Assembly (NCBI GenBank): GCA_945957605.1
Contig: CAMFLR010000001.1
Span: 992,001-1,056,000 of the forward strand
Origin: an uncultured Isosphaeraceae bacterium
GTDB taxonomy: Bacteria > Planctomycetota > Planctomycetia > Isosphaerales > Isosphaeraceae
Reading direction: 5' to 3'
Length of the DNA stretch: 64,000 nt
In this document: positions 18,724 to 27,185 of the stretch, piece after piece
Numbering within the stretch: the stretch's first letter is position 1
Layout of the letters: every line of letters begins with the position of its first letter
Made by a program: the position numbers and the translations under genes
Notes under the pieces: model-generated
The model's database searches: none
Told to the model about the DNA's origin: nothing
The model's input: the letters and a program-made list of their open reading frames with translations, nothing else

Positions 18724-19479
18724 ATGTTGAAGCGATTTGAAGATGATCCCGGATTCGATAGAACGAAACCGACACGTGGGTTCACAATTATTGAACTCAT
18801 CATCTGCGTGTTCATCGTCGCGATTCTGATCGCTCTGTTACTGCCGGCGACTCGAAGTTCTACCGAGGCGGCGAGGCGGTCTCAGTGCGTCAATAATCTC
18901 AAGCAAATTGGGTTGGCTTTTTACAACTACAATTCCACTCACGGAGGATTGCCGCCGGAGTATACGGCGGATGTGGATCGCGGTCCGCTTCAAAGCTGGC
19001 GCACGCTGATCTTGCCCTTCGACGAGCAACGTGAACTATATGAGACGATTGATCTCACCAAGCCGTGGAACGACCCTGCGAACTCGACCGCTTTCAAGGC
19101 GCGTATCTTGTCGTTTCAATGTCCCAGCATAACGCTCGCCGACAATTTGACGACCTATCTGGCAACCGTCGGCCCGAATTGCTGCCTGATGCCGAACAGG
19201 CCGCGACCGTTAGATGAGATTACCGACGGCCAGAGCAACACGCTGATTGTCATCGAAGCGCTCAACGAAAACGCCGCACCGTGGATGTCGCCGTCCGACG
19301 CTGATGAGACGATGTTTCTCAGTTTCGGGCCGAGCAAAAAGTTTTCACATTCGGGTGGTTGGAATGTGCTCTTCGTCGATGGCACCGTGCGTTTCCTGAA
19401 AGGCAATCTCGTGCCCGAAACGCGTAAAGCGCTGATGTCAGTTTCGGGTAATGAAAAGCTTTCTTCCGACAGCTACTAA
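18724..19479 (+). CDS. DUF1559 pilin-like protein (N-methylated prepilin signal)
   Basis: The 251-residue protein has the prepilin cleavage site RGFTIIELIICVFIVAIL around residues 19-36, followed by LLLPATRSSTEAARRSQCVNNLKQIG, the hallmark of DUF1559. The C-terminus has SGGWNVLFVDGTVRFLK, equivalent to the family's H-x9-DG motif, here with Ser-Gly-Gly replacing His. These proteins are expanded in planctomycetes and are thought to form or decorate pseudopilus-like envelope structures. It is the first of a four-gene run on the plus strand with a TlpA-like protein, a second DUF1559 protein and an SMR transporter. Confidence 0.88.
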   Translation: MLKRFEDDPGFDRTKPTRGFTIIELIICVFIVAILIALLLPATRSSTEAARRSQCVNNLKQIGLAFYNYNSTHGGLPPEYTADVDRGPLQSWRTLILPFDEQRELYETIDLTKPWNDPANSTAFKARILSFQCPSITLADNLTTYLATVGPNCCLMPNRPRPLDEITDGQSNTLIVIEALNENAAPWMSPSDADETMFLSFGPSKKFSHSGGWNVLFVDGTVRFLKGNLVPETRKALMSVSGNEKLSSDSY

Positions 19480-19582
19480 TCGGCACAGTAGCAGGACTTG
19501 GCAGGCGCCCGTTCTGATATCTGGCGTCGCTGGCATTTTGCAGACTGAACGTGGCCAACGATCACAGTCAAAGAGGCGATCG

Positions 19583-21160
19583 ATGTTCAGAGACCGGCGC
19601 GCGTTGGTGATGAGTCTGATCGTGCTTGGCTGTTTTCAGGCGATCGCCCGAGCGGAGGACGAAGCCAGCGATCTGATCGCGAAATTAAAGACATCACTCG
19701 CCGCCATCGAGACCGCACAAGGGACGTATCGCACATATTTCTCAGCCAAGACGCCAGGTGACAATTCGATCGAGCCTGGCGGTAAGCCCATTCCTGATGC
19801 GATTCGCGGGCCGGACGATCTTGTGCTCTATTCAGAATTCGACTGGGCCTGGCAGGCCTTGCCCTATCGCGAGGCAATTGACGGCAAATGGGGATATGTG
19901 CACGAGAATCGGATGGTCTACACACCAACTGCGTTCTTCTTCGACGGTGCGACGCTCCGTACGTTCAATCGTGATAGCAAGTCCGGGCTGGTCAAGCCGC
20001 TTGATGAAACGTTCAAGACCTGGAGAAATCCACTGCGACTCATCGGCATTGGATTTGGGCTCGAGCCTCGCCGCAACCTCGACACGCTATTGACCGGCGC
20101 GAGGCTCATTTCTCTTCCGGATACGCCAGTGCATCTCAAGGTGCTGCGAAATGAGTATCGAGATTATGGGCAGGATCTCGAGCTGACGGTCTGGATCGAT
20201 ACGACACATGGCCACTTGCCGCGTCGGATCGAGGTCAAGGAAAAGGCACGCCGTTTCATCACCTGGCGCATCGTAAACGATGATATTCACGAGGCAGCGC
20301 CAAACGTCTGGATGTCTTTCCGCGGGAATGAAACGGGTTTTTACGTCGCCGATTTCCGACTTCCCGCGGGTATGACGAAGGATCGTCTCAAATCGCTTGA
20401 TCCGAAAGAGATTGCGGCGGTACTCGCGAAGTCTGAGGTCATTGTCGGGACACTTGGTTTAGGGACGCAAACCTGGATCGTCGACCCTCGAAATTTGCGT
20501 CTCAATCAACCGTTGCTGCGCGAGCGATTCGTTCTGAACTATCCCGAAGGTTCGCGACTCTTCGACACAACTCATGAGCCGCCTCTGCAATATTCCTTCA
20601 AAGCCAACCGGACACCGGTCGAGTGGCGTGAGATTGTGGAAAATGGAAGGCTCAACGCGCAGAAAGAGAAAGAGCGTCGGGATGCACATGCGGCGCTCAT
20701 CGGTCAACCCGCGCATGAGTTTTCGGCGGACTCGGTCTGGATCAATAGCCCGCCGTTGAAGATCTCCGACCTGTCAGGAAAGCTGGTGCTGCTCGACTTC
20801 TGGGCCGAGTGGTGCGGTCCCTGCCGCAATGATTTACCGGGACTCGCTGAGTTGCATCAGAAACGTAATGAGACCGGAATTACAATCATCGGCGTGCATC
20901 CGATCGGCAGCGAACGGGCTGCCATCGACAAGGTGATCGGCGAGTTCCATCTCGGCTATCCGATCGTGATCGATACCCCAGCCGCGAACGGTGGTCACAG
21001 TTGGGGAACGCTTTTCAACCATTACGCGGTGAGTGGCATTCCTCACGCGGTGCTGCTGGACCGGCAAGGTAAAATTGTTGTGTCCGGCGCGCCTGGGGAA
21101 GTCTTTGCGAGAGCTCGCCGGATGGCCGCGGAAAAGCCTGCCGAGGTTCAATCGAGATAG
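19583..21160 (+). CDS. Exported protein with C-terminal TlpA thioredoxin domain
   Basis: The 525-residue protein has a signal peptide (MFRDRRALVMSLIVLGCFQA), a central beta-rich region of about 330 residues, and a C-terminal thioredoxin domain (about 385-520). The redox site is DFWAEWCGPCRNDLPGL, with GIPHAVLLDRQGK as the cis-proline loop. The central part resembles LolA-like or DUF1571-like folds by its SEFDWAWQALPYREAIDG and VWIDTTHGHLPRRIEV strands, but this is inference. AGAGG lies six bases before ATG 19583. Lying between two DUF1559 genes, it may handle their cysteines, several of which are conserved in both. Confidence 0.82.
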   Translation: MFRDRRALVMSLIVLGCFQAIARAEDEASDLIAKLKTSLAAIETAQGTYRTYFSAKTPGDNSIEPGGKPIPDAIRGPDDLVLYSEFDWAWQALPYREAIDGKWGYVHENRMVYTPTAFFFDGATLRTFNRDSKSGLVKPLDETFKTWRNPLRLIGIGFGLEPRRNLDTLLTGARLISLPDTPVHLKVLRNEYRDYGQDLELTVWIDTTHGHLPRRIEVKEKARRFITWRIVNDDIHEAAPNVWMSFRGNETGFYVADFRLPAGMTKDRLKSLDPKEIAAVLAKSEVIVGTLGLGTQTWIVDPRNLRLNQPLLRERFVLNYPEGSRLFDTTHEPPLQYSFKANRTPVEWREIVENGRLNAQKEKERRDAHAALIGQPAHEFSADSVWINSPPLKISDLSGKLVLLDFWAEWCGPCRNDLPGLAELHQKRNETGITIIGVHPIGSERAAIDKVIGEFHLGYPIVIDTPAANGGHSWGTLFNHYAVSGIPHAVLLDRQGKIVVSGAPGEVFARARRMAAEKPAEVQSR

Positions 21161-21198
21161 GTGAAGTTGGTGGTCGCGTTAAATCGGGGTCGACTCGT

Positions 21199-21963
21199 AT
21201 GTACACGCAATCTACAGAGGATCCGGAATTCAACGAGGCGGCAAAGCCCAGGCCGCAACGATGGCGCCGGATTGTCCAGGTCTTGATGGCACTCGCGGTT
21301 GTCCTCGTGCTGATCGGCCTGTTTATACCCGCCACGCGAAGCGCGAGACGCCCTGCCCGTCGAATTCAGTGTGCGAGCATCTTGAGGCAGATCGGAGGCG
21401 GGTTGCGTGCTTACGCCCAGACTTACGGCGCGCTGCCGCCAGCCTACACGACCGATGCGAACGGAAAGCCGCTGCACAGTTGGCGCACGCTGATTCTGCC
21501 TTTCATTGATGCGTCGGAGCTTTACGAAACGATCGATCTCACCAAACCGTGGGATGATCCGGTGAACGCCAAGGCGTTTAAGACCACGATCGGATTGTTT
21601 CATTGTCCGGAAACAAATGCTCCCCCGAACACCACAACCTTCCTTGCGGTCAGCGGCGCGAATTGTTGCTTCAATCCGACCAAGGCGCGACGTCTGGCTG
21701 AAATTGCGGACGGTGAGAGCGCCACACTGATGCTCATAGAAGTCAGCGACGAACATGCAGTCCCCTGGATGGCGCCCGTTGACGCGAGTGAATCTCTGGT
21801 GCTAAATCTTGGATCAATCAAGGATCAACTTCACGGTGGAGGCTTCAACGCCTGTTTTGTCGACGGCGCGGTGAAGTTTATGAATTCCACCATAGACACC
21901 GAAGTGCTACGCAAGTTGATGACGATCGCCGGGAATGATCCACTCGGCTCCGACGATTACTAA
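21199..21963 (+). CDS. DUF1559-like protein with degenerate prepilin N-terminus
   Basis: This 254-residue protein is a close relative of the one at 18724: both share SWRTLILPF, ELYETIDLTKPW(N/D)DP, NCC and the FVDG..(R/K)F end. It differs at the N-terminus, where the prepilin motif GFTIIE is replaced by RWRRIVQVLMALAVVLVLIG, an ordinary membrane anchor, followed by LFIPATRSARRPARRIQC. It may therefore stay in the membrane instead of being processed into a fibre. It follows the TlpA-like gene by 38 bases and precedes the SMR gene by 16, so co-transcription is likely. Confidence 0.8.
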   Translation: MYTQSTEDPEFNEAAKPRPQRWRRIVQVLMALAVVLVLIGLFIPATRSARRPARRIQCASILRQIGGGLRAYAQTYGALPPAYTTDANGKPLHSWRTLILPFIDASELYETIDLTKPWDDPVNAKAFKTTIGLFHCPETNAPPNTTTFLAVSGANCCFNPTKARRLAEIADGESATLMLIEVSDEHAVPWMAPVDASESLVLNLGSIKDQLHGGGFNACFVDGAVKFMNSTIDTEVLRKLMTIAGNDPLGSDDY

Positions 21964-21979
21964 CCAGAAGACAGTGTCC

Positions 21980-22321
21980 ATGCCCAAACCCTCTCCCTAT
22001 CTAATTCTGCTCGGTGCCGTGCTTTCCGAAGTCGCCGCGACATCAGCCTTGAAGGCCAGCGAACGGTTTACCAAACCGCTTCCAAGCGCGTTCGTGATTC
22101 TCGGTTACGGAGTCGCCTTCTGGCTTCTCTCGCTCACGCTCGACCGAATTCCGACAGGCGTTGCTTACGCCATATGGTCGGGTTTGGGCGTGGTACTGAT
22201 CGCAGTCTTGAGCCGCGTTTTTTACGGGCAACGGCTCGACACTCCAGCGATCCTCGGCCTTGGGTTGATTCTCGCGGGAGTGCTTGTCATCAACTTGTTT
22301 TCGAAGACCGTCGCCCACTGA
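21980..22321 (+). CDS. Small multidrug resistance (SMR) family transporter
   Basis: The 113-residue protein has four membrane helices. The first carries the key LSEVAATSALKASE with Glu17, equivalent to EmrE Glu14, and the third has VAYAIWSGLG, both SMR signatures. It should be a dimeric proton-coupled exporter of cationic compounds, or a guanidinium exporter; the subtype is not settled. ATG 21980 gives the standard family length. The 3' end overlaps the convergent DUF2306 gene by 32 bases. Confidence 0.88.
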   Translation: MPKPSPYLILLGAVLSEVAATSALKASERFTKPLPSAFVILGYGVAFWLLSLTLDRIPTGVAYAIWSGLGVVLIAVLSRVFYGQRLDTPAILGLGLILAGVLVINLFSKTVAH

Positions 22322-22964
22322 CGCCTGACCATCGTGATTGCAAACGCGAGGCGATTTCGAACACGGCCAGCGGCAGGATCCAGCTCAGCCAGATTGCCAG
22401 CGGATCGAACCACGAAGCGGTGAACTTCATGACGGTCCCGAAACCGCCGAACACGCGAAGCACAACAGCCGAGCACAACAGAAGAAAACATCGCCACATC
22501 CAGCGACGATGATCTGAGAAACGTCGCTGGATAGCAGACCTGGTGCCAAGCGCGGCAGTAGTTGCTGTCGCGATTGCGAGAATCGCCAGACCAATTCCGC
22601 CAACGGGCCCCGCCGCTGCGTAATAGGCCATCCAAAGGCCGCTGGGTGTGAGCAACAGTAAGATAGAGGCGACCTGGAACCATCCCAGATAACGATGCCA
22701 CGGCGGAAATTTACCGCCCGATGCGGTGACGACCAGGATCAAACCCGCAACGAGCGTAATTGGTCCCGACGCGATGTGCGTGTAAAACGCCCAGCGATAT
22801 GGTCCCCCAAAATGGCCTTCGCGGCCTCGTAAAAAGTCGGACGAGAAGTTGGGCGGAAGGTAATTGCGATAGTTGATGACGACGCTCGCCGTCACCTTTA
22901 AAACGAGCACGACCGCCATCATCGCCAGCAGTTGTCCCAGAGATTTCGGGAGCAACCTGCGCAC
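22290..22964 (-). CDS. DUF2306-like integral membrane protein
   Basis: The 224-residue protein has about six membrane helices. Conserved-looking features are FYTHIASGPITLVAG and WHRYLGW in the middle, and RRFSDHRRWMWRCF later, with histidines placed as in DUF2306 proteins. The role of that family is unknown. Its start lies three bases after the mfd stop, so it is probably translated from the same transcript. Its 3' end overlaps the convergent SMR gene. Confidence 0.75.
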   Translation of the reverse strand: MRRLLPKSLGQLLAMMAVVLVLKVTASVVINYRNYLPPNFSSDFLRGREGHFGGPYRWAFYTHIASGPITLVAGLILVVTASGGKFPPWHRYLGWFQVASILLLLTPSGLWMAYYAAAGPVGGIGLAILAIATATTAALGTRSAIQRRFSDHRRWMWRCFLLLCSAVVLRVFGGFGTVMKFTASWFDPLAIWLSWILPLAVFEIASRLQSRWSGVSGRRSSKTS

Positions 22965-22967
22965 GAC

Positions 22968-25900
22968 TTACCCCCCTGCCCGATCGCCGAGCAGCGTTTT
23001 CAGCAAGCCGGCCACGACCGCACCTTTCGGATTCTTTTCTTCGAGCGGAATGTAGGCGGTGCGATCGTCGACCACGCGGAGCCAGCCGGGATTTTGCTTC
23101 GAGAGCGTTTCGATTTTTCGCGCACTGCGATAGGTGAGCACGATATATTCGTGTTCGACGTGCATGCGCGACAGGTTCCACTTTTCGGCCAAGATTCGGA
23201 GTTCGGCTTCGATCAATAAATTCTCGGCTGGCGCAGGCAATGCTCCGAAGCGATCAAGTAGTTCTTGCCGAAAATCTTTGAGCCGATCGAGCCTGCGGAT
23301 TCGTCCTAGCCGACGATAGAGTTCCACCTTGAGACGATGTCCCGGCACATATTCGCGCGGCAAGTACGCTCGCCAGGAAAGTTCGATTGAACAATCATAC
23401 GCACCCTTATCGGGCTGACGCGTCAGCGAGCGCACCGCTGCTTCGAGCAGGCTGCAATAGAGCTCGTAACCGACGCTCTCAATATGCCCTGATTGCTCTG
23501 CGCCAAGAATATTACCGGCGCCGCGGATTTCGAGGTCGCGGAGAGCGATCTTGAATCCCGCCCCAAGCTCCTTGAACTCCTCGATCGCCTTCAGTCGCTT
23601 CACAGCGTTGGGAGTGACGGGGCGCTCTGATTCGAGCAGCAGATACGCATACGCACGATGCTTGTAGCGCCCCACGCGGCCGCGAAGCTGGTGCAAGTCG
23701 GCGAGGCCGTATTTATCAGCCTCGTTGATGAAAATCGTGTTGACGTTGGGGATGTCGAGACCGGATTCGATGATCGTCGTCGCAAGCAGAATGTCCGCTT
23801 CGCGACGGAGGAACTTGAGCATCGTTTTTTCGAGCGCTTCGCCACCCATCTGGCCGTGAGCGATGACGATTCGGGCTTCGGGAACAATTGCCTGGATGCG
23901 GTCGGCAATAGAGCGAATGTCGTGCACGCGATTGTGGACGAAGTAGACCTGACCGTCGCGATTTAGCTCGCGATGAATGGCGCGTTTGACGGTCTCTTCA
24001 TCGAAACGAAGGATGCGGGTTTCAATTGCCTTGCGATCTGGCGGCGGCGTTTCGAGATTGGAAATGTCGCGAATTCCGAGCAGGCTCATATGCAGCGTGC
24101 GCGGAATCGGCGTCGCGGAGAGGGTGAGGATATCAACCGTTGCGCGGAGCGATTTGAGCCATTCCTTGTCTTCGACGCCGAATCGCTGTTCTTCGTCGAT
24201 GACAATCAACCCAAGATCTTTGAATGTAACGTCTTTTTGAACCAGACGATGTGTTCCGATGAGAATATCAACTGTCCCCTCAGCGGTTCGTTTTAGAGCA
24301 TCTTTGATTTCGGACTTGGGTCGGAAGCGATTGACGACCTCGATCGTGAACGGAAACTCGGCCATTCGTTGAGAGAAGCTGCGATGATGCTGCTCGGCGA
24401 GAATGGTCGTTGGCACGAGTACGGCAACTTGCTTTCCGGCATCGACCGCTTTGAAGGCCGCGCGCATGGCGACTTCGGTTTTGCCGTAACCGACGTCGCC
24501 GCAGACGAGGCGATCCATCGGTCGCGACTGCGCCATGTCGCCCTTGATCGACTCGATCGCCGAGAGTTGGTCGGGGGTTTCCTCGTAGGGGAACGCGGCC
24601 TCGAACTCGGTCATCCAGTGGCTATCTTCGGCGGGATAAGCGATTCCCGGCTTGCTGGCGCGGGCGGCTTGGATGTCGATCAGTTCGGCGGCGAGGTCGA
24701 CGACCGCCTCGGCCACGCGTTTCTTGCGTTTTTCCCAGGCTGAACCGCCGATTTTTGAGAGAGGTGGATCTCCCTTGCCACCGCCGACGTACTTCTGCAC
24801 GAGGTCGATCTTGGCGATTGGCACGAACATTTTCGTGCCTTCCGCGAATTCGAGCAGCAGCGTTTCCTCACCATGCTCGGCCGACTTATCGACCAGCGTC
24901 AGCCCACGATAGCGGGCGATTCCGTGGTTGATATGAACAACCAGGTCGCCTTCGTTGAGGTCGAGAAAGCTGTCGATCGCGCGGGTTTCATAGCGCCGGC
25001 GCGCGACCGTACGGCGGACATCGGTTCGCGCGAACAGTTCGTGATCGCCGATCACAAGTGTTTGTGCATCGATCATATGAAAACCGGCGCGAACGCGGCC
25101 GACTGTCAGTTCGAGCCGACCAGATCGCGCAATTTCGGTGTCGCGAAACACCTCACGGAGCCGTTCAACTTCGCCTTCGTTGTGACAGGCAATCAACACG
25201 CGATCTTTTCCCGCCGCGCCATCGAGTTCGGCCTTCACCTTGGCCAGTTCGCCCGAGAACCGCTCGATGCTTTCCACCCGCAGGTTGCAGGTTGTTTCGA
25301 GCGTACTGGCGACAAGTGTCGAGAGCGTGACCGATGGGAATTTCACCAAACGCGCAAACGCGGCCTCGACCGTCACGACACCCGACTTGTCGTCGAGGCG
25401 GCCCAGGTAGTGGCGGCCCTCTTCGCGGAGATCTGTTGGTTCGTTGAGGACGACCCAGCTACCGCTGGGAAGATAGTCGGTGAGATGCCCAAGGTCGGCC
25501 GCGTCGTCGAGTGACCATTCCGGCGCACCGGTGAGAATCGCTTCGGATTGCTGGCCGTGTGATCGCTGCGATTCGGGGTCGAACGGGCGAATCGATTCGA
25601 CGTCGTCGCCGAAGAACTCAATGCGCACGGGTTCGAGTGCGTCGATGGGAAAGACGTCCATCAAGCCGCCGCGCATGCTGAACTCGCCCGCGACTTCGAC
25701 GACGTCCACGCGCGTCATCCCGCGATCGACGAGCCAGCTTGCGAGTTCCTCGACCGCGATCGTGTCGCCGACGCGGATTTTTCGCACGCCGCGTTCGATC
25801 ACTTCGGGTCGAGGAACGGGCTGAAGGATCGCTTGAAAGGGAGCGACGATCACCCGAGGCGGCGTGTCGGATCGCAAAGAGCGCAGCACTCGGAGACGAC

Positions 25901-26249
25901 GGCCATAAACTTCGTCGCCGGCGACAACTTCGCGCGGGTGGCGATCCCAGGCGGGAAAGACATCGGGAGCGATTCCGGAAAATGTTGCGACGTCGTCGCG
26001 GTAGTCGTCGAGATCACCGACGTGCGCGAGCACGATGAGCAGTGTTTTTTCGGCGTGAAGTGCGAGCGCACCGGCGGCGAGCGGGCCGGCGGATCCCCAG
26101 GCGCCGTCGATCGTGCCACTTCGCCCGGCGTTGAGCGCGGCGACGAGTTCGGGGAACCGCTCGGCGCGCTGGATCTGGCGCGTAAGTTCCTTCAAACCCC
26201 GCCCGGTTTGGCCAGGTGTCGCGGTTGACGGCTTCCGGGTGCTGCTCAT
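22968..26249 (-). CDS. mfd: Transcription-repair coupling factor
   Basis: Mfd removes RNA polymerase stalled at DNA damage and recruits UvrABC. The 1093-residue protein has the full domain order: UvrB-like N-terminal part (about 35-330), RNA-polymerase-interacting domain near 390-460 with GDLVVHINHGIARYRGL, and the helicase core with Walker A GDVGYGKTEVA, the DEEQ box VIDEEQRFGV, and motif VI QLRGRVGRYKHRAYAYLL. The C-terminal TRCF domain ends near residue 1080. It lies 33 bases after the double receiver-like gene and just before the DUF2306 gene on the same strand. Confidence 0.97.
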   Translation of the reverse strand: MSSTRKPSTATPGQTGRGLKELTRQIQRAERFPELVAALNAGRSGTIDGAWGSAGPLAAGALALHAEKTLLIVLAHVGDLDDYRDDVATFSGIAPDVFPAWDRHPREVVAGDEVYGRRLRVLRSLRSDTPPRVIVAPFQAILQPVPRPEVIERGVRKIRVGDTIAVEELASWLVDRGMTRVDVVEVAGEFSMRGGLMDVFPIDALEPVRIEFFGDDVESIRPFDPESQRSHGQQSEAILTGAPEWSLDDAADLGHLTDYLPSGSWVVLNEPTDLREEGRHYLGRLDDKSGVVTVEAAFARLVKFPSVTLSTLVASTLETTCNLRVESIERFSGELAKVKAELDGAAGKDRVLIACHNEGEVERLREVFRDTEIARSGRLELTVGRVRAGFHMIDAQTLVIGDHELFARTDVRRTVARRRYETRAIDSFLDLNEGDLVVHINHGIARYRGLTLVDKSAEHGEETLLLEFAEGTKMFVPIAKIDLVQKYVGGGKGDPPLSKIGGSAWEKRKKRVAEAVVDLAAELIDIQAARASKPGIAYPAEDSHWMTEFEAAFPYEETPDQLSAIESIKGDMAQSRPMDRLVCGDVGYGKTEVAMRAAFKAVDAGKQVAVLVPTTILAEQHHRSFSQRMAEFPFTIEVVNRFRPKSEIKDALKRTAEGTVDILIGTHRLVQKDVTFKDLGLIVIDEEQRFGVEDKEWLKSLRATVDILTLSATPIPRTLHMSLLGIRDISNLETPPPDRKAIETRILRFDEETVKRAIHRELNRDGQVYFVHNRVHDIRSIADRIQAIVPEARIVIAHGQMGGEALEKTMLKFLRREADILLATTIIESGLDIPNVNTIFINEADKYGLADLHQLRGRVGRYKHRAYAYLLLESERPVTPNAVKRLKAIEEFKELGAGFKIALRDLEIRGAGNILGAEQSGHIESVGYELYCSLLEAAVRSLTRQPDKGAYDCSIELSWRAYLPREYVPGHRLKVELYRRLGRIRRLDRLKDFRQELLDRFGALPAPAENLLIEAELRILAEKWNLSRMHVEHEYIVLTYRSARKIETLSKQNPGWLRVVDDRTAYIPLEEKNPKGAVVAGLLKTLLGDRAGG

Positions 26250-26282
26250 GAGGGGCTCGACGGTGAATTTCGCGGGTCGGAC

Positions 26283-27095
26283 TCAGTCGAGGCTGGGAGT
26301 CCGGGAAGCCGCCTCAAGGGACGACCGAGGGAGCGGAGGCAACGCGTGCGCCTGGTCTGCACGCCGCGGTTGTCTCGGAAATTGGGCCGCAAGGCGGTCG
26401 AGCACGTGAATCAGGTCATCGAGGTCGCACGGCCATTCCAGACACACTTCAGCGCCGGCGGCGCGGGCTCGGGCGACGTTGACACGATCCGCGAAACCGA
26501 GCAGTGCGATCACGCGCGCACTCTTCGCCAGCACAGACAACCGATCGCCCCAGTTCGGCTCCAAAACCGGACAATCGTAGATCGCCAGGCTATTCGGCGG
26601 CAAGACTGCGCGATCGTCTCTACGTTCCACGAGATAACCCGCACTCAGACAGACGTCGGCCAGCAGCGAACGGACGTCGTGCATCCCGCTGACGACCTGC
26701 ACGAGCGGCCGAGGGACATCGCGTCGTTCGGAAACAGGCGAAATCCAACGGTCAATTGTTTCGCTGGCAGTCGCTTCCGGCAAGACCGCGTCAAAATGGC
26801 GCGACCAGCGGACGATATCGTCGTGCCGGGCGTGCGGACCGAGGCAGAGGATCACTCGTGTGGGAGAGTCTCCGCGACTCCGCAAGCGAGAGATGCGCTG
26901 GATGTCGAGCGCGGTGAGAATTGGCCGGTGAAGAACGACCAATTCGGGCGTAAGATCTTCGGTGGCCCAGCTTTCCGGCATTTCAGCCGGACAACTTCGG
27001 CGTTCGAACGAGGCGGGAAGGCGATCGGCGATCGCGACGACCCATGGGTCGCCCAGATCACCGACAAACCAAGCGGGCCGCCCCTGTTCCGCCAT
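26283..27095 (-). CDS. Tandem degenerate receiver-like protein
   Basis: The 270-residue protein appears to contain two receiver-like alpha/beta domains (about 5-120 and 125-245). The second is clearer: AIYDCPVL has Asp at the phosphoacceptor position, then VIALLGFADRVNVARARAAG, then WPCDLDDLIHVLDRL. In the first, LVVLHRPIL has His where Asp is expected. No output domain is present; the tail is basic and Pro-rich. It could be a pseudo-receiver adaptor. ATG 27095 follows GGAG by seven bases. It precedes mfd by 33 bases, so they are likely co-transcribed. Confidence 0.6.
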   Translation of the reverse strand: MAEQGRPAWFVGDLGDPWVVAIADRLPASFERRSCPAEMPESWATEDLTPELVVLHRPILTALDIQRISRLRSRGDSPTRVILCLGPHARHDDIVRWSRHFDAVLPEATASETIDRWISPVSERRDVPRPLVQVVSGMHDVRSLLADVCLSAGYLVERRDDRAVLPPNSLAIYDCPVLEPNWGDRLSVLAKSARVIALLGFADRVNVARARAAGAEVCLEWPCDLDDLIHVLDRLAAQFPRQPRRADQAHALPPLPRSSLEAASRTPSLD

Positions 27096-27185
27096 GTTCA
27101 CGCTCCGCCGCAATTGACACGGAATCCGGCGGACGCTAGCAGATTGAGCCATTTTGGGCAAGCGAGATCGCGAAGACTTCGCCTG

